A DNA stretch of 64,000 bases from Epiperipatus broadwayi (lineage: Eukaryota > Onychophora > Udeonychophora > Euonychophora > Peripatidae), in NCBI GenBank assembly GCA_028023455.1, contig JAQFVV010006272.1:4319127-4383126 (forward strand). Reading direction: 5' to 3'. Shown piece after piece: positions 23,159 through 35,395 of this stretch. Below the pieces are notes generated by a model. The model was not told the DNA's origin. It saw only the letters and a program-made list of their open reading frames with translations, and searched no databases. The position numbers and the translations under genes were made by a program. How positions within the stretch are numbered: the first letter of the stretch is position 1; each line of letters starts with the position of its first letter.

Positions 23159-23297
23159 AAAAAGCAATGGATATGGTCTTGCATTGGTGGTCGAGAAGTC
23201 AGCGCGACTGCCTTGCACTTGCAGGCAGTTGCCCGGGTTGTGGGTTCGCGTCCCGGCCGATGTTATGACACTTTATAAAAAAAAAAGCAATGGATAT
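23159..23297 (+). mobile_element. tRNA-derived SINE / retroposed tRNA-like unit with TSD
   Basis: A GC-rich island in AT-rich DNA. The body (about 23175-23281) has a Pol III B-box match (gggttcgcgtccc at about 23241-23254) and an A-box-like stretch (ggtggtcgagaag at about 23187), then ends in an A-rich tail. It is flanked by a perfect 16-bp direct repeat, aaaaagcaatggatat, at 23159-23174 and 23282-23297, which is strong evidence of retroposition. A functional tRNA is unlikely because the anticodon loop does not fold to seven bases. Confidence 0.85.
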
Positions 23298-24369
23298 TAT
23301 TGTTTTCCTGAATGTTTACTCATATTAGATTATGGAAATAGTCCAATATAAAACTACTACAATGGATATTACGATTATTATTTTAGATACCCATTATTGA
23401 GGGTAAGTTTTAGATTAATTCACAACATGCAGTTTAGTCATTTGAGTTGAACTATTGTGTGCAGATTTTCATTTTGGTGCTTAAACATCACGTGATCTAT
23501 TAAGCGACAGATCGTATGATCTATTGCAGTTATAGATCGTTCGACTATTATTTAGACATTTCATAAATCCAATGCAAAATTTCATACTCCTGGAATGAGA
23601 TTATTTAAAATGAAAAAATAATTATACACAGCTTTCAAAAAAAAAAATTGTAGTCTATAATATAAAATTTAAAAAAATACGTTTTAATTAAATGAAACAT
23701 TTTTCATAGACTACATTTGTCTTGGTAACATCATATTCAGTATGTATCAAAACTTTTAGTAGAATTCCAGTTAGTGTAAGAATAAATATATAGCTATTGT
23801 TATATAAAAATAAATAGCCTTTCTTAAAACATTTGATTTTTAAAAAAAAAAAAGATGACAAACATTGACAATAAAATTGATTTTTATCTTCCTGCAATTT
23901 ATAAAAATAAATCAGTTTTAAGCATTTATCTTTTGTTTTTATCATTACATCACGTGATATTTAACTTCTATTTTTTTTTTTCCGAATGATAAAATACTCG
24001 TTAAATTTAGTGATGTGATTTTATTAATAATTTGAAAAGAGGAATTAAATTCTTAAAAAAAAAAATAGGACAGCGATACATATGAATTAGAAGCTGACAG
24101 ATTATAACATGTGTTAAACATGTTTTAATTTTTTAATTCAAAGAAAAAGAATGGTTTAGCATTTTTATAAACTTAGACATTAATGTATCTCATTTTAAAT
24201 TATTAAAATAATATGCATTCTCTAAATTCATATATTTAAAAATAAATATATATATTTCAAACTTCAAATATTCTGGTTCATGTGATTATATGCTGCATAT
24301 ATAAAATTATAGAGCTTGCTTATTTTTATTCGTGATCTTGAACGAGATAATAAACAGGATCATAGACGT
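23298..24369. other. AT-rich stretch, nothing recognised
   Basis: Several poly(A) and poly(T) runs. No gene or organised repeat seen. Confidence 0.45.
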
Positions 24370-24600
24370 CTTTGGAAGAATTAAACGACTGAAGTGGATC
24401 TAAGATGAACTGATTGTTAGGGGAAATGACATTGGATGAATATGAAAATCTTAAAAAGGATCCTAAAAGATTATAAAAGAGGTAAAAAGAGACCACATGT
24501 GAGATAGATGAAATAAGAAAGAAGAAAAGCAATGAATTGGAAAAACTGTTATTTAATTTAAAAAGATCTTCATTCTGCAATAGATCAGTGATGGTTGTAA
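24370..24600 (+). pseudogene. Highly decayed RTE 3' fragment
   Basis: Plus-strand matches to the RTE 3' end: attaaacgactgaagtgga (against attaaaagattgaagtggag), gagaccacatgtgaga, gatgaaataagaaa, then cttcattctgcaatagatca and gtgatggttg at the terminus. Deletions and substitutions leave no open frame. Confidence 0.75.
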
Positions 24601-25261
24601 ATAACGAGAATGGTGTTCAGTTACTATGTCTGCAGTCAACAGTTTAAAACTCGATTTTTTTTTATATTGTCAGCAAACAGAATTTTTATTTTAGACAGAT
24701 AAATAATAAATATAACAGTAGCAAACTCTACGTAGAGCACAAAATTAACACAGTAAAAACTAACTACTTCATAGTTTGAATAACCTAGTAAGCATTGTCT
24801 TCTTTACTGTTCTCCATAAAGATACCTTTGCTTTACAGTGCATTAATAAAATATTTTATCTTTTTTCCCCTCTCTCTCTCTTTAAATACATTTACATGTG
24901 TCTGTAAACAAATTTGAATAGAAACATACACAGATAGAAATTAACACGTGTATGCAAAAAAGAAAAGATTGGAGACAGAATTATTACAAAACATTCAATC
25001 CCACTATCACAATTCATGTAAAAATTATTAATAGCATAATGGTTTTATAGCAATTGTATGCTATGCTAATCTGAGAAACTGAAAACAGTAAGGTTAAAAC
25101 ATATATATGATAAAGAGCACAAAGAAAAACCAGAAAGACTGTGATAGAAACAATCCCTAAATTTTATATATGTTCTTCAAACCAGCTTCATAACCTGAGT
25201 TTTGTGCATGCCAATGCATTGAAAAATGATCAATATTTAGCAGATTGGAATTATATTATAA

Positions 25262-25555
25262 TTGTTATTAATCATTTATTAGATTATTCACTTAATGAAT
25301 AATATTTATGTAGTGTAATTTTTACTACACGACTCTCATGCAAGGTAGGGAATGGTTTCTATCTGATGTTAATGCCTTGTGGAGATTATCTGGGCCAATG
25401 TGCATTTTTGAGATCATACATCTTTTTCATGTGTCTTTTATTCATAAGTTTATGATTATAGTCCTCCACAAGGTGTGAAAAGAAGATAGAAACCAGAGTG
25501 TAATGAAAATTACACTACAGAAATATTATTCATTAGCAGACTGGAATTTTAGCAA
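25262..25555. repeat. Family A MITE-like repeat with terminal inverted repeats
   Basis: The block aatgaataatatttatgtag at about 25295-25314 is mirrored by ctacagaaatattattcatt at about 25516-25535. The interior shares agatagaaacc, the catgtgtctttt phrase and other pieces with the cluster at 44.3-45.7 kb. The segment carrying the tgatgag phrase is deleted here. No ORF. Confidence 0.7.
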
Positions 25556-27059
25556 AGAGGCAATACAACAAACAATAAATTACTTTCTCTTGGCAAATAA
25601 TTGTAATATTTGAGCAGCACTATTCTGGCCCTGTAAATGTGAAAGAACCTTAAAAAAAAAATAGTAAAAAATGATGTCTTCCAAAATTTGTCTAGGTTAA
25701 CACATCTGACACATTACCATTTAAATGACAAATAGTTGTAATATAAACAGTAGTTTCAAAACAATGTATTTTCGTGTTTGTCTAAATATAGCAGCTCTTA
25801 ATGAAAAAAGTTGAACACATAGACGGATAAAATTTTTTGTAAAGAAACAAAAATTTAATTGAAAGAAGACTGCATGTTACACTGACAGTAAAATGTAAGT
25901 TGATATCTTTTATTCTTTAAATTCCCAGCAGTCTCAATAACTAATAATATTAATTGTTTAGCATAAATTATTTATGTCCATGTTATTATTGCATAGGCTC
26001 CAATGTTAGATTTTGAAATGAGCAGAGAAAAAAATCTTTTTTTCTTGTATGATATTATCACATCATTTACAAATAAAAAATAATAATTTCTTTTTGGATA
26101 CTTTAATATACACATAGATATGGTTCAAAGTTAGTGAAAATAATTCCTGTATATAAAGTGGGATCTATTGATGTTTAATGACATCTTATTTATCGTGTTA
26201 TAGTTAGGAATTTATATGTAGTGAAGTAAATTTTACACAATCATTTATAGACATTGATTATTTAACAAATTATAGATTAGTAGCTCCAGAGTTAAAATGG
26301 TGGTTGCATTAACAAATAAATCCTGGAGACAAATATATTATTGGAAAATTTTATGACTATTTTTAGAAGTACAACTATTGGGTAATTTATTACATTTCAA
26401 TAATATTAAAAGCTAAAATTGTCACTTAGTATTTTCAAACTGGTCATCCTACTAAACCATAAAATTGGTATGACTGTGTTATGGAGATCAATAAATCTTG
26501 TGAATTTACAAACAAAAAAAAGTTGATGGATTCTTTAAAACAACTTCATTATAAGAAAATATGTAATTTTCTGTTCAATCAAATGATAAATGTATATGAA
26601 ATTTCATAATTAATATATGGGTTTAAAGCTATAAGTTCAGTATTTGACTAGAACATTTAAAAATGATTGATGGTTTAAAATCTGCAAAGGATACTGTTCA
26701 ATGATTTTTTTTTTTTTCTGTTGTATTGAAAATATAAAAAATAAAATAAATCTATCGTTGATGGTATTTTTGATATTATAATAATATTTTGCACAGGTGA
26801 TGTAAATATTTTAATGAGTTTTTTGAATAATAATACAAAAATTCAGATAATAGCACTTAACTATATTTCTCCTTAATATTATCTTAATTAGATTTACTAA
26901 AACTAACCATTTTGACAAAGTTAAAACCTTTTTTTTTTTTTTTTTGAAATATTAAAAAGTAAAACTGTGATTCCTTACAAAATATCTGAAGAATAATAAA
27001 GTATGATGTTGATATGTAAGGTTCAAAACTGTTGGAATTTTTTTAAAAAACAGGGATTA
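25556..27059. other. No gene supported; faint coding-like trace
   Basis: AT-rich. On the plus strand 26431-26600 reads WYDCVMEINKSCEFTNKKKL and more in one frame, with stops on both sides. This may be the upstream part of the decayed LINE that follows, but similarity cannot be judged by eye. Confidence 0.3.
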
Positions 27060-27460
27060 ATAAAATTGTTACAAATTTTAAGAATGTTTTTTTTATTCCA
27101 ATTTATAAAAATATAAAAGGCTATAATTAACAAGAAATATCAGTTATATTTATTTTAGAAATATTCAACTAAAAAAAATGTATTAAAAGAATTGCCTACA
27201 GAGTAGATAAATAGTTACTAAGGTTATGGTATAATTTTAGAGATTGGACAAGCATGAGTTTTTAGGCAAAAGTAAAAAAAGTCTTGAACTTAAAAAAGAT
27301 TTTGTCAAGAGGTTTGACTCAATTAAATAGATTTGTGACAATGTTTATGAATATGTGTCCACAAAATATTATTCATATTAAACAACTTCTATATGATATT
27401 ATGAAGAGAAGTATTATTATTGGTGATAGATAATATGAGATATTTAAAATAAAAGGTCAT
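27060..27460 (+). pseudogene. Decayed LINE reverse transcriptase, not RTE
   Basis: Across shifting frames the plus strand gives pieces in the order of a non-LTR RT: FFIPIYKN (finger region), RIAYRVDK, a GFR-like turn at about 27238, LELKKDFVKRFDSI (around the first catalytic region, Asp position lost), then CPQNIIHIKQLLYDIMKRSI and IIGDR. The layout resembles jockey/CR1-like LINE RTs and differs from the RTE family nearby. It is too broken to assign a clade, and the catalytic YADD-type motif is not visible. Confidence 0.45.
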
Positions 27461-28852
27461 TATATAGATATGTATAACAATAATAAATGAAAAAGTTTAT
27501 AGACAACTTCATAAAGTACAAATCAATATAAAATATTGATTGTGGAATTTTAACTTTGAATACCTAAGGACAAAATTTTAAAAATATCATCTTTTGGGAT
27601 TCCAAATTTATAATATGCTGTTTGTTAGAAAATTAAATAATTTATAAATATTCTAAATATTTGTATAATCTATAAAGACTTTGAAAGACTGCATGGCATA
27701 ATGTTTAATACTTGTCTATGGCATAGAGTTAAAATCTAAGAAAGATAAACCTTGATTTTTTTCAATTACTAATAATCTTGGAACTTTTGTTTCAGCTAGA
27801 CATTTTTTTGCCAAAACAATTAGACTCCAGTAATGATTTGTAAATGGGTAGTTACTTATTCTTAGTTAGAGAATAAAGTCTAATATTAATCTGGATTTAT
27901 CAATAATTGTAAAAATATAAAATGATTGTGATATGATTCCATCTCCACTACTGACTATTGTTTATTCTTTTTTTTTCTGTAATTGAAATAATGCTCATCA
28001 GATTACTGAAAGATATTCATTATGCTTTTATAACTGAATGCTATATTGTATTTGTTTGATTGCATAGCTTTATAGCAGATTTAATATCTAAAACAATCTT
28101 GCACAAATACTTTCATCTTTAACGATCACTTTATATTTGCTATAGTTGGAATCTTATTCTTGTTGTTCATAAATCATCATTTTTTTGTGATCCCATCAAT
28201 GTCTGTTTAACTGAGAATTTCTAATTAATAACATATAAAAACCTTGGAGTTTCTATCTGATATCAAGATGTTCATTTAGGCATTAAATAGACAGTATATT
28301 ACAATGATCACATATTTTCCATTTTTGTTTTGAATCAGTTATAAATGTCTGACTCCACAATATTTTGAAATATTCAAATTGTAAACTTTTAATTAACATG
28401 TAGGAAAATATATTGAGATTTAAATATATGCTAAAGCTTGCAATTGTCTCTGGATGCAGTTGCAATGATCAATTGTGATAACTATGTCTTTCAAAACCTT
28501 TAAATATATTAATATTCAATTTCGTAGTTTGCACAATGATTAATTCAAGTTTCAATTTTTTCACTTCACAATGTGGTTTTTGCCTACTCAGATTATGTAT
28601 TTTTCCCTCCCACAATTATAAATTCCTATCCAGATATAAAAGTTAATATTAAAAGCTTATAGATTTATAGCATGATAATAAAATATAGTTATATTGATCT
28701 TTTTGTATACAAAGTCTTGAAAAAATAGAAATCAAATTTTAAAAATGGGATTTTTGCATGTATATATGGAAAATATAGTTGCTTTCATGTGTGTGTGTTA
28801 AGACTAAAAACCCATAGATTAATAACAAGATAATAAAAACTACAGTTTTATT
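27461..28852. other. AT-rich stretch, nothing recognised
   Basis: No gene, RNA or clear repeat. A decayed continuation of the LINE above is possible but not visible. Confidence 0.45.
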
Positions 28853-29090
28853 TAAATACAATTGACCACCTTACTTCATACACTTTTTAACAAATTTTTT
28901 TTTTTATTGTACATTATACACAGACAATCTGACATTTTAACTGTCCTGCAAATTTCCTCAGAGCAGAAATTGAGAAAGGAGTAGCTCTGAGGAAGATTTC
29001 AGGATAGTTGAAACATCAGATTGTGTGTGTATATATACACAATAAAAAAAATTTGCTAAAAAGTGAAGTAAGGTGGACAAATTGTATTTA
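28853..29090. mobile_element. Palindromic MITE, TA target (Tc1/mariner-like)
   Basis: Left arm 28853-28964 and right arm 28984-29090 are near-complementary over about 107-112 bases around a 19-base loop. Shared blocks include caccttacttca, caatctga and cctcagagc. Outer bases read ta|aatacaatt and aattgtatt|ta, consistent with a TA target duplication. The whole unit could fold into one long hairpin. It has no coding capacity. Assignment to Tc1/mariner rests only on the TA flanks. Confidence 0.85.
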
Positions 29091-30413
29091 TATAAAAGTC
29101 ATAGATTTAGTGACATTTGTACAATTTGTGTGGCTTTTTTCCCCAGTGCATCATGTTTCTTAAATGATAATGATTTAAAGAATAGATATAATTAAATACT
29201 GGATATGTTTAATGTGTGATAGAATAAAGCTGTATTTTAAATATTTCAAGCACTTTATTTAAATGCTAATCATGTCATTTTTGCATGGTATTTTTTATTT
29301 ACAATATAATTTATAAAGTATCCTTTAGCATAATAATCTATTTTCCATAATTATGACTTGGAGTTTGAATCTTTGCATGGTAATCCTTGAAATTATTTTC
29401 AAATTTTAAACAGATTTAATAGATGATCCATAGCCAATCTAACTAGTTATGCAATAATAGTCAGTAAATGAATATCTAACTAATATGGAGTTGAAAATAA
29501 AAGTACTACATTAAGTTAAATTAGTCAGATAAGTACAATTACACTGTCTGAAAAAATGTGAATCTATTGTGTTCAATTTGTATAAAAAGATATCCTATTC
29601 CTATAAGCGCTGAGTCCATGCTTACATTTATCTTACTGTTTTTGCTTTAAAAATAAGAATTTGTTATACATCTTTATCAAAATGCATTTAGTGAATTCAA
29701 AGGCTATTTGACTTAAATTGTAAATATACTTTCTAATCATGTTTACCTTTTATATATATCTTTTTGCTATGTTCCAATTGCACCATTCTTTCTTTACATC
29801 ATAATTAAATTTCATTAATTTTATCATTTTTTCAGATAGTAGCAAGATTTCTTTTATTTTTACTGTGATGAGACTCAAGACTACAGTTCACTGCATTTTG
29901 GATAAATTAAGTTACCGTCTAATTTTGAACTCAAATCTAAATTATTTCAGTTTATATGCTTTTATAATTATGGTAACTTACTTTAATTATCTTGAATCTT
30001 TTAAGCTGTCTTTTCATCATCATTTTAGTTTAATTTTTGCTGTTTTGCATTTTTTTTTATTACAATGACTGTCCTATTTTTTATTATCAAGCAACCATAA
30101 TTCACTTAATCTTAATCATAAAATTGTTAAATAATCTTCTACCTAAATAAGGAGATTTAGAGATTTTTTAAAAGCAGCTAAAAGAATTAAGCTTAGGATA
30201 TTTTCAGAGATAATTTATAACCAATTCTAGAAATTGCCAATAAATTGATAATTTGAAACTGTTAGCTGAAAGTATCATAAGTAAATAAATAATTGTATGG
30301 TTAATTATTTGAAAAGTTATGAGGCATTCAAAGCTGATAGTTCCATTCAATTGATCAAAATAAGATCTCTCTACATTTTTTTAATTATTTAGATAAAAAT
30401 CAAACCATAAATC
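29091..30413. other. AT-rich stretch, nothing recognised
   Basis: A 67-codon plus-strand ORF at 29865-30068 is hydrophobic by composition only and has no supporting features. Confidence 0.45.
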
Positions 30414-30460
30414 TTTGTCTCCCGAATCTACTGCTCTACTATTGCGTTATGTGTTAAATG
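30414..30460 (-). repeat. tRNA-like repeat fragment
   Basis: The reverse complement contains caatagtagagcagtagatt followed by cgggagac, resembling the A-box region of the tRNA-like units at 50.2 and 50.9 kb (caatggtagagcggcaggc). It is short and degenerate. Confidence 0.4.
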
Positions 30461-31373
30461 TTAAAAGAAAACAAAGTTGTATGATAAAGAAATCTTAACT
30501 GCAGCAAAAGAGGCCTTACACTTTTATTGACACTAAAACCTGAGTTTATGTATATCTTTCTTTATATGTAGAGCTCCATCATGAACTGTAATAAGATATT
30601 TCTGATGTTAAATTATAATTTACTTTTTTACAATGTACATTAAGTGTGAAAGTAAAAGCTGTTTATGCTCAAAAGCTGCAGCAGCGACGTGTTTTATTGT
30701 TTTGCTTGGAAGTATTAATAATTTTTTTTAAAAATATTGTTTTTGATGGATGTATTTTTTAAAAAATTTCGTCTGACAGCTGGCGATGTGTATCAATGAA
30801 AGAATGTTACTATTCGCATTTTAAATGACTCGCACATATTACCAGTGTAAACAGGTGCAGGTTTAGGAAACAATTTTCTGAGTAAACAAGAATCAAAAAA
30901 TAAAAAATAAATGTATAAATAGATCCACGAATTTCATTCATTTCCCTTAAACTAGTTACATTTTTTCCCTACGTATTAATGTAATTTTCTCATCGTTTGC
31001 AATTAAATCCTTTTATATGATTAATTGCTATTTAAAAAAGATGTTCACGTGTCATTCCATACAAGCGTTTACTCATTTATATATATGCGATATACATGGG
31101 CGTGTGAAGTAAGATGGTGGGTGTATGTAACTTTTTAACATTTTGCTTTTTCCTTAAATATGTAATTTCTAAAATTTGTCTATAGATTTAAATCGATCTT
31201 TTACTTGTCCGATAAAATATTCAAATCGATAATCTTCTGACCGATATTAAAAAGTGACAATTCCCTTATAAGTTTATAAAGAAATATATATATATCATGT
31301 TTTAATTTAATTATTAAAATTAAAATATGAGGCAAAGATAAGAATATTAAAAAAAATCAAACAATAAAACATA
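30461..31373 (-). other. Probable 3' UTR and downstream flank of the receptor gene
   Basis: This follows the stop codon of the receptor exon on the minus strand. Overlapping attaaa hexamers at about 31301-31311, 60-70 bases after the stop, could serve as a poly(A) signal. No repeats are obvious between 30640 and 31260. The transcript end is not determined. Confidence 0.35.
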
Positions 31374-31538
31374 TCAAGTGTTTATCATATTGTTTATTAT
31401 TTTCTGTTGATCAACTTTCTCGAAAATGTGAGGTGCGTTCATAATTAAACCAGCTGTTCCAGCCGCTGTGACAATGAAAAATAAAAACAACTGCAATCGG
31501 TCAATAACAAGAGCCACATATTTCCAATCGGATTTAAT
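31374..31538 (-). CDS. Nicotinic acetylcholine receptor-like subunit, terminal exon (TM4)
   Basis: On the minus strand an acceptor (ttgttgcag, AG at 31540-31539) is followed by an open exon of 54 codons and TGA (31376-31374). It begins IKSDWKYVALVIDRLQLF, continues through a hydrophobic membrane segment (LFLFFIVTAAGTAGLIM) and ends NAPHIFEKVDQQKIINNMINT. The DWKYVA-x-V-x-DR-x-x-L signature just before TM4 and the APHIFE-x-VDQ tail are characteristic of nicotinic-type Cys-loop subunits. TM4 is the lipid-facing helix that closes the pentameric ligand-gated channel subunit. The frame has no defects, so I take it as a live exon. The rest of the gene would lie at higher coordinates; no earlier exon was recognised within the following 32 kb, implying a very long intron or a stranded exon. 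Subunit type (alpha or non-alpha) cannot be told from TM4. Confidence 0.85.
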   Translation of the reverse strand: MKSDWKYVALVIDRLQLFLFFIVTAAGTAGLIMNAPHIFEKVDQQKIINNMINT

Positions 31539-31540
31539 CT

Positions 31541-34500
31541 GCAACAAATTAATATGAAATATATTAATATTTGTATTCTACCAAATTTACATGTATAATT
31601 GTTATATTAAACAACAATTTATTGCATGTGTATAAATAAATAAAAAATGTATTGTAACAAAATGCATTTATATAATAAGATAAGAATTTTCTATTCTCCG
31701 CTGTAAAATTAATTACATGCGTAATTAAAAATACAAAACTATTCAAATAACAAATATAAATATATCAAATATATATAATTTTGAAAATAAAAATTAAGTT
31801 TTTACTGACATTCATTTAAAATAATATTTTTAATTGCTATGCTTATATAAGACAAAGATATTTAGGGTCTCCACTACTATTGAATGCAATTTAATATTTT
31901 ATTTATAAGATCTATCTAGTGATGTATGACCAAACTTTAACCTCTAACTAATAATACTTATATCCATTTAGTAACTGTTATTAGGTGACCATGTGGCTTA
32001 TATATGGCCTATTTATCAAAAAAAAAAAATTCTAAGCTTGTTTGTGATCTGAAATTTTTCCAACATTTACTTAGCTAGAATTCAAGGCCCAGGTCATGAG
32101 TATGGCAGATGTGTGATAACTTAATACAGCAAATTTAACAAAATAATTGAATGTTTATTTCTTCAGAAGTCACAAGATGTTTTAACACCAAAATGACAGA
32201 AAGGCCTTTTACTTTTAGGTCTAGGACCTTTTATCTTAATATTGTATTAAGTAATATCAGTACAAAGATAAAACTAATCTAAAACTAAATATTCATAAAT
32301 TGCTAGTATCTTTGGAACAAATAATGAAGGCCTTACAGGCAGCACATTGACATTTATCTGACAAACTAAGTTTTTCCTAGGAACTTATATTCTAGCTATA
32401 AAAAAAACTAAATACAGATTTACCAATTACAATGAGATAGCAATATGTTGGTGGCTGAGAGACACCTGCCTGAAAAAAAAAATTTAAGCCAATTTGGCAC
32501 CCAAAAATATCAAAATTCATCCAGACCAGATTCAAATTCAGATCAAGAGCATGGTAAAAAATAAAATGAAAATAGCAATACCATAGCAAAGATCTTTTTA
32601 TATAGTTCAGCAATAAATCATTCATCACTACTAACCACATTTACAAATGATAATTTTTATGATCTATTAAAAATAAAAAAAAGAATAACTTTGTAAAATT
32701 AAAAAGCCCTAGTTGATTAAGAACATTAATAAAGAAAATATAGATTTAAAAAAGCTTTTCATTGGTGTTGAAAAGTTGACAATAGAGATTAAGTTTAGAC
32801 AATTTCATTTTATTTGGTTCTCATAGACTATATTTGAATATTCGATAATCGAATTATAATATTTTAAAATATATCTATTAGAAGTGATAATTCTCATTTT
32901 ACTTTACTTCACAGTCATCTTTTGTAGGCTTGATCAATCAATAGATATTTGCTGATAATGTTATATCCAGATTCAAAAATTATCTTCAACTATTAATTCA
33001 TATTAGGAACTAAAGATTCACAAGCAACTTAAGGTTCAAAATCTAAGTAATATTTCTTGAAGATTAATATAAAAACTGGGGAAATGGAAGTCATATGTTA
33101 CTTTATTTAAAATCTAAATATTAATAATTTTTTATAAATAGCTATATATATACCTTAAAAAAGTAATATATACAGTATATCTATAAAATAGGACAAGATT
33201 GCAAAAATACTTAAAATTAATTTTTAAAGATTCACTAAAATTTATTAAAATGCATGTGAATCAAAATGTGCAATGTAGCATTACTTTTAATTCAGAGTAC
33301 TATTGAAACATCAAAAAAATAAATAAATGAGGGAACATATTCTGACACTTAAAGATTTATGATCTAAAATAAAACTTTGTAATATAACAGAGTTAAAAAA
33401 AAAAAATATTAAAAGGGAGAAATGATAATCACTTAACTAACCTTATATACATTTGAATTCCATCCAATTGTGAAATTATCTTAAGCATAGAGATTTAAAT
33501 CAGTACAACTTCGGAAACTAGTACCCTAATATCGTCTCAATAATTTATAAATTACTAGTAGTGATTTTTAATCATTTCATACGAAAGCATTTTATTTCTC
33601 TTTTATTACTTCAAAAGTAATATCTATTTTTAGAGATAAAAATTTAGTAAAAAATTGGGTTGTGATATATACGTATGAATATAATGAAATGAAAAAAAAA
33701 ATTAAAAGCATTAAATAGGAAAAAAAAATTAAGTATATATTTAACAGTTCATGCTAATATATATAGTCGCACAGTTCAGTGGTTAATAACATATATACAA
33801 TCTAGCATAATAGTTTGTGCTGATTCAGTTTTGGAAAGGTTTTTTTTAAAGTTACAATCAGACCTAGGATTTTTTTTCAGTTTGTCCACAGCCAATCTAG
33901 CTACATATTCAATATTATTAAGTATATAGATCAGATATATAGCTTTTATAGTTAGAGAGCAAAATGTAAATGGGAAATCATTAAAATCCTCTTCACTTGG
34001 AAAATGGAAAATTTAGTGTGTAATAGTTTCACCTTTACTATTATTTTTAAGGAACCAGTGGGAATGGATTGGCTCTAGATTGGTAAGAATGCCATACTTA
34101 CAGATAAAACTTGTATATATATTAAGAAGAATTATTTCTTCTCATGAGTTTTTTTTCAAATCGTCAATTATTAAACCTATTAAAAGAGTTACATTCCTTA
34201 CTTTCAAATAATGGAATAATCCAGATTCCATCATATTTTGATTGGATTCAGCATTCATCATCACAATCCAATAGATATATGAATAGACACCAAATAGCCA
34301 ATTGCACTGCTCAGTGAATCTGATTGCTTTCATTATGGAAGGATCTGGCTATCAGATAAAGGAGACAACAATTTACTATCAGACCTGAATGGCAGAGCAT
34401 ACATTGTCCACTATATGGTTAAAGCAGTGAGGCAAGTTCATGTTAGAACTGGAAACTGCTAGAACCTAATCATCCATGAGGCATGCTGTCACAGCTGAAA

Positions 34501-34815
34501 GTGTCACCATACCTACTTATAAGGCAAGCTATTGTGGTAGAACTGGAAGTGATGGGTAAAATTAGAATACCTGAAGTCCCTTACATTAACAGTTTCATGG
34601 CAACTAGATACTATACCTCAATACAATATTAGGCACAAGTAGAATGGTTGGATATATTGAAAATGTGTATTTGTATAATTGTTTTAATTAATAAATATTT
34701 AATCATATTTTTATGTCTATATTTATTATAATCATGCATATACACTTCATAAATATTTTAATAAGAATATAAAAAAATATTACTTCTCTTTTCTTGTGCT
34801 CACTGTAATTTATAC
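31541..34815. other. Presumed intron, no exon seen
   Basis: AT-rich DNA upstream (minus sense) of the receptor exon. Mixed-composition patches at 32440-32640 and 34330-34620 were read in all frames without a receptor-like or other recognisable protein. No repeat structure was noted. Confidence 0.4.
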
Positions 34816-34819
34816 ATAA

Positions 34820-35330
34820 AATGTTTTGAATATTTAACCAAGAAGTAGTAATAGTTATTATTTTTGTAATATGTTCATCATGCTTTTGAAATTAATGTTC
34901 AGAATCATAGTCCTCATCTTTTGCAGTAGAAAGCAATACCACATTTAAATACAATGTACATTATGTAAATGCCCTCTTTATATATCTCATTTCTTTGACA
35001 AGGAAGCACAGGATGTTTTTTTTTTTTGTAATAGCGTGGGGTTGGTTAGCAATGAATTCATGCTGAGTAGAATAATTGGAAGCATAAATTTAAGAAATAC
35101 AACCCCCATGCTATAAACAAAAAAGAATTCTGTATCCCCTTGTCAAACAAATGGAATGTGTAAATAAGACATTTATATAAGATGCACCTTATTTAAATGT
35201 GGTACTGCTCACTGCAGCAAAAAATAAGTGTTACGATTCTGACTGTTAATGTCAAAACCATGCTTAGCAAATTATAACAATAATAAAAACTGTATTACTA
35301 CTTTTTATTTAAATGTTCAAAACCTTTATA
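34820..35330. mobile_element. Large foldback / MITE palindrome
   Basis: Left arm about 34822-35045 and right arm about 35100-35325 are reverse complements at moderate identity. Paired blocks include aagtagtaata, taccacatttaaat, ttgacaagg and a trio of G near the centre (gcgtggggttg against caacccccatgc). The spacer is about 50 bases. No ORF was found. Arms this long without a transposase fit a foldback element or a MITE. Confidence 0.8.
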
Positions 35331-35395
35331 TATATATATAATATGATATTCATAAACCTTTATATATATATATAATATGATATAAATATTTATAG
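35315..35395. repeat. Short AT-rich tandem duplication
   Basis: The phrase acctttatatatatatataa followed by tatgatat occurs twice (about 35321 and 35357), probably by slippage in a TA repeat. Confidence 0.7.

Noticed and set aside
23175-23281. A functional tRNA gene
   Set aside because: The anticodon arm does not fold properly and the unit has an A-rich tail with a target duplication, so it is retroposed.
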